A DNA stretch of 7,350 nucleotides. Origin: Chloroflexi bacterium RIFCSPLOWO2_02_FULL_71_16. GTDB lineage: Bacteria; Chloroflexota; Limnocylindria; P2-11E. Made by a program: the position numbers and the translations under genes. Positions 1 through 5,558 of the stretch are shown one piece after another. The stretch is taken from positions 3,391-10,740 of the forward strand of contig MGON01000001.1 of the NCBI GenBank assembly GCA_001795345.1, read 5' to 3'. How positions within the stretch are numbered: the stretch's first letter is position 1; every line of letters starts with the position of its first letter. The notes beneath the pieces are model-generated. The model did no database searches and was not told the origin of the DNA. It worked only from the letters and a program-made list of their open reading frames with translations.

Positions 1-54
1 CCGCGCCACCGCGGACATCCCGGCCCCGCCGATGCCCACGACGTGGAACTTCAT
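1..54 (-). CDS. murC: UDP-N-acetylmuramate--L-alanine ligase MurC, first 18 codons (runs off left edge)
   Basis: Only the N-terminus is inside the window: MKFHVVGIGGAGMSAVAR. The GIGGxGMS glycine-rich loop is the start of the N-terminal Rossmann-like, UDP-binding domain of MurC. This cytoplasmic ligase adds L-Ala to UDP-MurNAc, the first step of the stem peptide. The ATG at 54-52 overlaps the murG stop as ATGA, so translation is probably coupled to murG. No strong Shine-Dalgarno sequence is visible upstream. The murG-murC order is the standard dcw arrangement and supports the call. The catalytic P-loop and C-terminal domains lie outside the window, so integrity cannot be judged. The related ligase Mpl has a similar N-terminus, but context favours MurC. 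Confidence 0.85.
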   Translation of the reverse strand, partial: MKFHVVGIGGAGMSAVAR

Positions 55-1202
55 GCGCAGCGTCCGAGCAGGAGGAGCTCGCGCGCGATCGTCACGGCCG
101 CCTCGGGCTTGCCCGCGTTCCGCGCGGAGGCCGACATGCGCTCGAGCCGCGCGCGGTCGTCCAGCAGGCCGCACACGACGGCGGCGAGGCGGTCGCCGTC
201 GAGCAGGCCCTCGCGGATGGTCGTCGCCGCGCCGGCCTCCTCGACCGCCCTGGCGTTCGCCGCCTGGTGCCCGCTCGCCGCGGCCCCGAACGGGACGAGC
301 ACCAGCGGCCGGCCGAAGGCGAGCGGCTCGCTGATCGACGAGGATCCGGCGCGCCCGACCACCAGGTCGCTGGCCGCGAGCGCCGCGCCCATCTCGTCCC
401 GGAGGTATCCGTACGGGCGGTAGCGGTCACGCAGCTCTTCCGGGAGCGCGGCCTTGCGCGCCTCGGCCCGGGCGAGGTGCGCCGGCCCGGCGTGATGCAC
501 GACCGATGCGCGCCGCAGGATCTGCGGGAGCGCGGTCGATAGGGCGGCGTTGATGCGCTCCGACCCCTGGCTCCCGCCGGTCACGAGGACCATCGGCACG
601 GACGGATCGAGGCCCAGCGCCAGGGCGCCGGTCTCCGCGGTCCAGCGCAGCAGCGAGCGCCGGATGGGATTCCCCGGGACGTGCGTACGGCCGCGCGGGA
701 GCCAGCCCACGGACGCCTCGAAGGTCGCGCCGATCCGCTGGCAGAAGCCCGCGAGCAGGCGGTTCACCCTGCCGGGGACGACGTCCCCGGTCCAGAGGTA
801 CACCGGCACGCGCAGCAGCCGGGCGGCGATCACGACCGGCAGCGTGACCAGCCCGCCGCTGGTGCAGCACACCGCCGGGCGGAAGCGGGCGATCTGGACG
901 AGGGCGTCGACGACGCTCGGGGGCACGAGCACCGCCCGGGCGACGAGCGAGAGCCGGGAGTCGGGGTCGCGGAGCGACGGCATGGGGCTCGCGTGGAAGG
1001 GGATCCCGGCCGCCGGGACGAGCTCAGACTCGAGCCCGCGGCGACCGCCACAGAACAGGAGCGCTACGTCCGGGTCGAGCTCGCGCAGCACCTCCGCGAC
1101 CGCGAGGAGCGGGCTCACGTGACCGCCCGTCCCCCCGCCCGCGAGGAGCACGCGGCACGCGCGCCGCCTCTTCTGCGACGCGGGCGGACCCGGCTTTGCC
1201 AA
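51..1202 (-). CDS. murG: MurG, UDP-GlcNAc:lipid I N-acetylglucosaminyltransferase
   Basis: MurG is a GT28-family, membrane-associated transferase that adds GlcNAc to lipid I to make lipid II on the cytoplasmic face. The product is 383 aa if the TTG at 1202 is used. Visible motifs are GGGTGGHVSP (residues 22-31, His28 the expected acceptor-side His), GNPIR (177-181), GGSQGS (209-214), SE at 291-292 and HQAAN (312-316) in the nucleotide-sugar domain. The loop usually read as HEQN..PG is here LWTGDVVPG (136-144), a divergent acceptor-side stretch. The start is uncertain. TTG 1202 has no visible ribosome-binding site. GTG at 1151-1149 (residue 18) would begin just before the glycine loop, with GAGG about 15 bases upstream. 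Either start lies inside the ftsW reading frame. The stop overlaps the murC ATG by the ATGA arrangement. Family identity is secure; the start is not. Confidence 0.93.
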   Translation of the reverse strand: MAKPGPPASQKRRRACRVLLAGGGTGGHVSPLLAVAEVLRELDPDVALLFCGGRRGLESELVPAAGIPFHASPMPSLRDPDSRLSLVARAVLVPPSVVDALVQIARFRPAVCCTSGGLVTLPVVIAARLLRVPVYLWTGDVVPGRVNRLLAGFCQRIGATFEASVGWLPRGRTHVPGNPIRRSLLRWTAETGALALGLDPSVPMVLVTGGSQGSERINAALSTALPQILRRASVVHHAGPAHLARAEARKAALPEELRDRYRPYGYLRDEMGAALAASDLVVGRAGSSSISEPLAFGRPLVLVPFGAAASGHQAANARAVEEAGAATTIREGLLDGDRLAAVVCGLLDDRARLERMSASARNAGKPEAAVTIARELLLLGRCA

Positions 1203-2283
1203 CAGAGAGGAGTATGCCGACGGCGAAGAGGCCCACGCAGAGGGAGCTGCCGCCGTAGGAGATGAACGGCAGCGTGATCCCCGTCATCGGCACGAGGCTC
1301 GCGACCACGGCCATGTTCAGCCACGCCTGGAACGCCAGCCAGACCGTGATGCCCGCGGCGAGCAGGGCGCCCTCGGTGTCCGGCGCGCGGAGCGCGATGC
1401 GCGTCCCCCGGAAAGCGAGAGCGAGGAAGAGGAAGATCACGGTGAGCGTCCCGAGGACGCCGAGCTCGTTCCCGATCACCGCGAAGATCGAGTCGGTGTA
1501 CGGCGCGGGGAGGAATCCGAACTTCTCCTTGCCCGCCCCGAGCCCCTCGCCGAACGGGCCGCCGAGCGCCAGCCCGTAGAGGGACTGGATCGTCTGGAAC
1601 CCCGAGCCGCGCGGATCGCTCCACGGATCGAGGAACGTGAGCACGCGCTGAAGCCGGTACGGCTGGGCGATCGCCAGCGCCGCCGCCGCGACCAGCGCGA
1701 GGATGCCGAGAGCGCCGAACGCGACGAGCCGCGCGCCGGCCGCGAAATAGACGGCCAGGCCGATGGCGATGATGACGATGGCCGTACCGAGATCCGGCTC
1801 GGCCACCACGAGCCCCGCGATGAGCGCGACGAAGGCGGCGAACGGGATCATCACGGCCGCCGTGCCGACGCGGTCGCGGCGGGACCCCAGCCAGAACGCG
1901 AGATAGAGGATGAGCGCCAGCTTCGCCAGCTCGGCGGGCTGGAGCCCGATGAACGACGTGAGCCGCAGCCAGCGCGACGCGCCGCCGGCGGTCGTGCCGA
2001 TCCCCGGGACGAGCACGGCAGCGAGCAGCGCCACCACGAGGACGACCAGCGGCAGCGCCACCTTCCGGTAGTGCCGGTGCTCGACGCGGGCGGCCGCGAG
2101 CAGGCCGACCAGGCCGATGGCCGCCCACACGGACTGCTGCACCAGGAAGTAGCTCGGGTCGTCGCGGGTGTCGAGGGCGCGGATCCCGCTCGCGCTGTAC
2201 ACCATCGCGAGCCCGATCGCGAGGAGCGCGAGCACGATGCCGAGCAGCGGAAGGTCGTACTGGGTCGTCCGCGGCATCGCCAC
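1024..2283 (-). CDS. ftsW: FtsW, septal lipid II polymerase (SEDS family)
   Basis: SEDS-family glycosyltransferase that polymerises lipid II at the division septum together with an FtsI-type PBP. About ten hydrophobic segments fill residues 10-361. Motifs counted from the GTG start are GASRWL (101-106), QPAELAK (115-121), EPDLGT (162-167), GLGAGKEKFGFLP (247-259), YTDSIFAVIG (262-271, holding the Asp expected to be catalytic) and PFISYGGSS (339-347). The residue after AVIG is Asn instead of the more usual Glu. I chose GTG 2283 because a perfect AGGAGG sits six bases upstream. ATG 2298 overlaps the murD stop as ATGA and would add five residues, but has no visible Shine-Dalgarno site. After the last membrane segment there is no stop for 58 codons: the frame continues into murG, giving a basic tail with about fifteen Arg. 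The family also includes RodA; the dcw location favours FtsW. Confidence 0.92.
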   Translation of the reverse strand: MAMPRTTQYDLPLLGIVLALLAIGLAMVYSASGIRALDTRDDPSYFLVQQSVWAAIGLVGLLAAARVEHRHYRKVALPLVVLVVALLAAVLVPGIGTTAGGASRWLRLTSFIGLQPAELAKLALILYLAFWLGSRRDRVGTAAVMIPFAAFVALIAGLVVAEPDLGTAIVIIAIGLAVYFAAGARLVAFGALGILALVAAAALAIAQPYRLQRVLTFLDPWSDPRGSGFQTIQSLYGLALGGPFGEGLGAGKEKFGFLPAPYTDSIFAVIGNELGVLGTLTVIFLFLALAFRGTRIALRAPDTEGALLAAGITVWLAFQAWLNMAVVASLVPMTGITLPFISYGGSSLCVGLFAVGILLSVGKAGSARVAEEAARVPRAPRGRGDGRSREPAPRGRGGAARARPGRSAPVLWRSPRARV

Positions 2284-2289
2284 CGACGG

Positions 2290-2295
2290 CCTCCT
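2290..2295 (-). promoter_or_regulatory. Shine-Dalgarno site deciding the ftsW start
   Basis: On the minus strand AGGAGG occupies 2295-2290, followed by the six-base spacer CCGTCG and then GTG at 2283-2281. This is the best ribosome-binding site in the window. It begins at the last base of the murD stop codon and would lie inside the ftsW coding sequence if ATG 2298 were the start. It therefore argues for GTG 2283 as the main start, though both could be used. Confidence 0.6.
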
Positions 2296-3746
2296 CATGA
2301 GGCGAAGGCCCGGACGAGGTCGCGGAACCGGTCGCCCCGCTCCGCGTAAGAGGCGAACTCGTCGGTCGAACCCTCACGGCCGGCACCGGTGGCGCACGCC
2401 GGCGAGAGCAGGACGACGTCGCCGCTCCGCGCCAGGCGGCGCGCCCGACCGACCGCGTCCGCGAGGTCGGTGGCCCGCTCGACCGGCGGTCCGGCCGCGG
2501 CCGAGCGGCGTCGCGCGGCCTGGATCGCCGCGCCGATCTCGTCGGCGGCCTGGCCGAGGAGGACCGCCGCGCGCGCCCGCGCTACCACCTCACGCCCGAG
2601 CTCGGTGAAGTCCGCGTCCTTCGAGACGCCGCCGAGGATCACCACCGGCGGCCGCGCGTAGGCCGACAGCGCCGGGATCGTCGCGTAGGGCGTCGTGCCC
2701 TGCGAATCGTTCACCCAGAGGACGCCCTCGTGCTCGCCGACCGCCTCGAGGCGGTGCGGCAGGCCCTCGAAGGAGCGCAGGGCGTCGCCGATCGCCGCGG
2801 CCGGGATGTCGAAGAGGTGCCCGACGATCGACGCGGCCAGCGCGTTCGCCACGTTGTGCCGGCCCGGGATGCGCAGCTCGCGGGCCTCGCAGACGACGGC
2901 CTCGCGGTCGCCGTCGGTGAGGGCGAGGTGGTCAGCTGCGTCGAGGTACGCGCCGTGCCGGGGACGGTGGACGAGCGAGAAGCCGCGGACCTGGGAGGCC
3001 GCGCCGGTGTGCATGGACGTGGCGGTCGGATCGTCGAGGTCCAGGACCGCGACGTCCCGCGAGCCCTGCCAGCGGACGATGTTGCTCTTCGCCGCGACGT
3101 ACGCCTCGCGGGTCCCGTGGTGGTCGAGGTGGTCCTCTAGGACGTTCGTTACCACTGAGACATGGGGGCTCCGTCCGATGGTCTCGAGCTGGAAGCTCGA
3201 GAGCTCGAGCACGACCAGGTCGTCGCGCCCGATACGGGGCAGCTCCTCGATCACGGAGCGGCCGATGTTGCCGCCGACGATCACCCGCCGAGGTCCCTTC
3301 TCGAGGATGCGACCGATAAGCGTCGTGGTCGTGGACTTCCCCTTCGTCCCGGTGATCCCGATGATCCGGGCCGGGCAGAGGCGGAAGAAGAGCCCGATCT
3401 CGGTGAGGATCGGGATCTCGCGCTCCCGCGCCCGCAGGATCGTCGCCGAGCGCGGGCGGATCCCCGGCATCACGAACACGAAATCCGGATCGGCCAGCGC
3501 GATGTCGTCGCTCGACGGACCGAACGCGAGGACCACGTGGTCCAGGATCTTGGCCTCGCGCAGGCGCTCGAGCCCCTCGCCGAGCTCCTCCGCGCGCTTG
3601 CGGTCGGAGATGGTGACCCTGGCGCCCAGGTCGACCAGCCACCGCGCGAGGCCCGCGCCGGTGCGGCCCTTCCCGTACCCGATGATCGTGACGCGCCGGC
3701 CCGCGAGGTCGTCCGGGTCGACCTGCGGATCGAAGATCAGGCTCAC
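2295..3746 (-). CDS. murD: MurD, UDP-N-acetylmuramoyl-L-alanine--D-glutamate ligase
   Basis: Cytoplasmic ATP-dependent ligase that adds D-Glu to UDP-MurNAc-L-Ala. It is 483 aa, slightly longer than the usual 440-470. The N-terminal UDP-binding domain has IIGYGKGRTG (21-30). The central ATPase domain has GITGTKGKSTTTT (130-142), LELSSFQLE (180-188), NVLEDHLDHH (201-210) and Lys220 in YVAAK, the position of the carbamylated Lys. GRHNVANALAA (295-305) and GLPHRLEAV (328-336) lead into the C-terminal ligand domain with NDSQGTTP (346-353), ILGG (370-373) and LLSPACAT (446-453). Gln349 replaces the Lys of the usual NDSKATN, and a short insertion follows SPACAT. The GTG start at 3746 overlaps the pgeF stop as GTGA and has GAGGA six bases upstream. 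The frame stays open upstream through pgeF, but that part shows no MurD-like sequence. Confidence 0.95.
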   Translation of the reverse strand: MSLIFDPQVDPDDLAGRRVTIIGYGKGRTGAGLARWLVDLGARVTISDRKRAEELGEGLERLREAKILDHVVLAFGPSSDDIALADPDFVFVMPGIRPRSATILRAREREIPILTEIGLFFRLCPARIIGITGTKGKSTTTTLIGRILEKGPRRVIVGGNIGRSVIEELPRIGRDDLVVLELSSFQLETIGRSPHVSVVTNVLEDHLDHHGTREAYVAAKSNIVRWQGSRDVAVLDLDDPTATSMHTGAASQVRGFSLVHRPRHGAYLDAADHLALTDGDREAVVCEARELRIPGRHNVANALAASIVGHLFDIPAAAIGDALRSFEGLPHRLEAVGEHEGVLWVNDSQGTTPYATIPALSAYARPPVVILGGVSKDADFTELGREVVARARAAVLLGQAADEIGAAIQAARRRSAAAGPPVERATDLADAVGRARRLARSGDVVLLSPACATGAGREGSTDEFASYAERGDRFRDLVRAFAS

Positions 3747-4564
3747 GGTGGGTCCTCGGCCAAGCGGGGGGATCGCGGGGGGCTTGCCCCCGGCGTAATT
3801 CGTCCGATGAAGGCGAGACCGAGGCCGCTGCCGCGCTCCGAGCTCTCGCGTCCGCGGTACGACCACAGCTCGCGGCCGCCGCTCTTGGTGCACGTCCCGG
3901 ACACCTCGATGCGACCGACCCCGTCCTCCCGGAGCTGCGCCACGTTCGCCTTCCAGAGGTCGAACACGAGCTCGCCGTCGCGCTCGACGATCGTGCCGCC
4001 GCCGAGGTCGCCCAGGCGCTCCTGGACGACCCGCGCGCGCTCGCCGCCGATCGTGTAGCAGCACGGTCCGATCGATGGCCCGAGGGCCGCGACGATCCGC
4101 GAGGGGTCCGCGCCCGCCGCGCGAAGCGACCCGATGAGCCGCCGCGCGATCTGCCGGCTCGTGCCCTCCCATCCCGCGTGGGCGGCGCCGATGCGCCCCT
4201 CGTCGTCGGCGGCGAGGACCGCGACGCAATCGGCCGCCACGATGCCGAGGAGGACCCCGGCACGGCCGGTCCACATGCCGTCCGCCTCGGGCCAGGTCTC
4301 GAACGGGCCGTCGGCGCGCACGACGGTCTCGCCGTGGACCTGCTTCGTGCGCACGACGGCGTCGAAGCCGAGACGCGCCGCGACCGCGGCGCGACGCTCG
4401 CTCGCCTCGTCCGGGGGCGTCGCGCGGCCGCCCATGCTGCCGAGCGCGCGGGTCGTGAACCCCGCCACGACCCCGCGCGACGCCAGGGCCGGGGAGAAGA
4501 GGATGCCGGCCCGCTCCTCCCACTCCGCCTGCTCGACCGTGGCGCCGCTCGCCATCGGCGTCAT
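3743..4564 (-). CDS. pgeF: PgeF/YfiH-family protein (peptidoglycan editing factor, laccase-like domain)
   Basis: This 273-aa protein belongs to the YfiH/YlmD/LACC1 family (formerly 'multicopper polyphenol oxidase'). Family members have reported purine nucleoside or oxidase activity. E. coli YfiH (PgeF) keeps L-Ser out of peptidoglycan by removing misincorporated residues from UDP-MurNAc-L-Ser. Visible motifs are FTTR (36-39), KQVHG (74-78, His77), AADC (110-113, Cys113), AAHAGW (127-132, His129), GPSIGPCCYTIG (162-173) and a C-terminal SYR. The His-Cys-His metal site is intact. Deviations are WEG where WRG is usual, ADCVAV where ADCVPV is usual, and a short, altered region after FTTR. The ATG at 4564 overlaps the mraY stop (ATGA), and the TGA overlaps murD (GTGA). 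The last 20 or so residues are low-complexity and Pro-rich. The location among mur genes favours an editing role; that is inference. Confidence 0.88.
   Translation of the reverse strand: MTPMASGATVEQAEWEERAGILFSPALASRGVVAGFTTRALGSMGGRATPPDEASERRAAVAARLGFDAVVRTKQVHGETVVRADGPFETWPEADGMWTGRAGVLLGIVAADCVAVLAADDEGRIGAAHAGWEGTSRQIARRLIGSLRAAGADPSRIVAALGPSIGPCCYTIGGERARVVQERLGDLGGGTIVERDGELVFDLWKANVAQLREDGVGRIEVSGTCTKSGGRELWSYRGRESSERGSGLGLAFIGRITPGASPPRSPRLAEDPP
3753..3757 (-). promoter_or_regulatory. Shine-Dalgarno site for murD
   Basis: GAGGA on the minus strand, inside the last codons of pgeF, is separated by CCCACC (six bases) from the murD GTG at 3746. It fixes the murD start, because the murD frame is open much further upstream through the pgeF region and offers other in-frame starts. 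Confidence 0.6.
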
Positions 4565-5556
4565 CCGATCGGCGTCCCGAACGCGAGCACCGCGGCGACG
4601 ATCCCCATTAGAGCGGCGATGAGCCAGAAGCGGATCGTCACCTTCTCTTCCGGCCAGCCGATGAGCTCGAAATGGTTGTGCAGCGGGGACATCCGGAAGA
4701 TGCGCTTCCCCCGGAGCTTGAAGCTGCCGACCTGCAGGATCACCGCGACCGTCTCCGCGACGAAGATGATGCCCGCGATCGGAAGCAGCGCGATGAACCC
4801 CGTCACGAGTGCGACGCTTGCGAGGCTTGCACCGAACGCGAGTGACCCCGTGTCACCCATGATGAAGTCGGCTGGGTGCACGTTGAACCACAGGAACGCA
4901 AGCAGTGCACCCGTCATTGCAAGACAGAACACGGTCAGCCAGGGGAACCCACGGGCCGTCGCAATGAATCCAAATGAGAGGAACGCAAAGACCAGCGTTC
5001 CGCCCGCGAGGCCATCCATGCCATCTGTCAGGTTCACCCCATTGGAGGTCCCCACGATCGCGATAGCGGCCAGGGCGATGAATGCGGTCGCGCCGATCTC
5101 CCACTCGCCGACGAGCGGGATGAAGATCCCGGTGACGCCGAAGTGTCGCTGGATGTAGACGGCGCCTGCGACCGCGACGATCGTCTGCCAGACGAGCTTG
5201 TGGCGCCCGCGGATCCCGAAGCCGTACGCGACGTTCACGAGGTCGTCGATCATCCCGAGCAGGCCGACCGCAAGCAGCGCGCCCATCGGGACGATCGTCT
5301 GCGGGATGAAGTCGTCCCGCTGATCGTCTGGAAGGAACGCGAGCAGGACGCCCCAAAGAATGAAGGCCACGGCGATCACCAGCGCGCCCCCCATCGTGGG
5401 GATGCCCTGTTTCACGAAGTCCCGTTGTGGTCCTTCGCTTCGGATGTTCTGGCCGATCCGAAGATCGCGCAGCAGCCGGATGTAGGGCCCGCCGAGCGCA
5501 AGACCGAACAGGAACGCAACGAGCATGAGGCCGAGTCCGAGCTTGAGGCTGTCCAT
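4561..5556 (-). CDS. mraY: MraY, phospho-MurNAc-pentapeptide transferase
   Basis: Integral membrane enzyme that transfers phospho-MurNAc-pentapeptide to undecaprenyl phosphate, forming lipid I. At 331 aa with about ten hydrophobic segments it has family-typical size. Motifs are EGPQRDFVKQGIPTMGG (41-57), MIDD (102-105), NLTDGMDGLAGG (175-186), MGDTGSLAFG (233-242) and RMSPLHNHFELIGW (288-301). The aspartates expected for Mg2+ and catalysis are present. Two sites differ from the common pattern: Asp46 where GPxxH usually has His, and His-Asn-His (293-295) where MraY normally has three His. GC is clearly lower than in neighbouring genes, with many A- or T-ending codons, most strongly at about 4800-5060. 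ATG 5556 lies two bases after the murF TAG. No good Shine-Dalgarno site is seen, so coupling to murF is likely. The other member of the superfamily, WecA/TagO, is unlikely given the C-terminal motif and context. Confidence 0.95.
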   Translation of the reverse strand: MDSLKLGLGLMLVAFLFGLALGGPYIRLLRDLRIGQNIRSEGPQRDFVKQGIPTMGGALVIAVAFILWGVLLAFLPDDQRDDFIPQTIVPMGALLAVGLLGMIDDLVNVAYGFGIRGRHKLVWQTIVAVAGAVYIQRHFGVTGIFIPLVGEWEIGATAFIALAAIAIVGTSNGVNLTDGMDGLAGGTLVFAFLSFGFIATARGFPWLTVFCLAMTGALLAFLWFNVHPADFIMGDTGSLAFGASLASVALVTGFIALLPIAGIIFVAETVAVILQVGSFKLRGKRIFRMSPLHNHFELIGWPEEKVTIRFWLIAALMGIVAAVLAFGTPIG

Positions 5557-5558
5557 TC

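Noticed and set aside
1115..2386. Minus-strand 423-aa open frame overlapping ftsW
   Set aside because: It is a shifted reading of ftsW; the true frame has the SEDS motifs and membrane segments, and this one has none.
3747..4523. MurD frame open far upstream, suggesting a 742-aa fusion protein
   Set aside because: The extension lies over pgeF in another frame, is Arg-rich low-complexity sequence without motifs, and the murD GTG at 3746 has a good Shine-Dalgarno site and the normal family N-terminus.
4561..5556. mraY as part of a mobile element or phage insertion because of its lower GC
   Set aside because: There are no terminal repeats, integrase or transposase, the gene fits its operon slot with intact junctions, and MraY is essential; allelic replacement is the simpler explanation.
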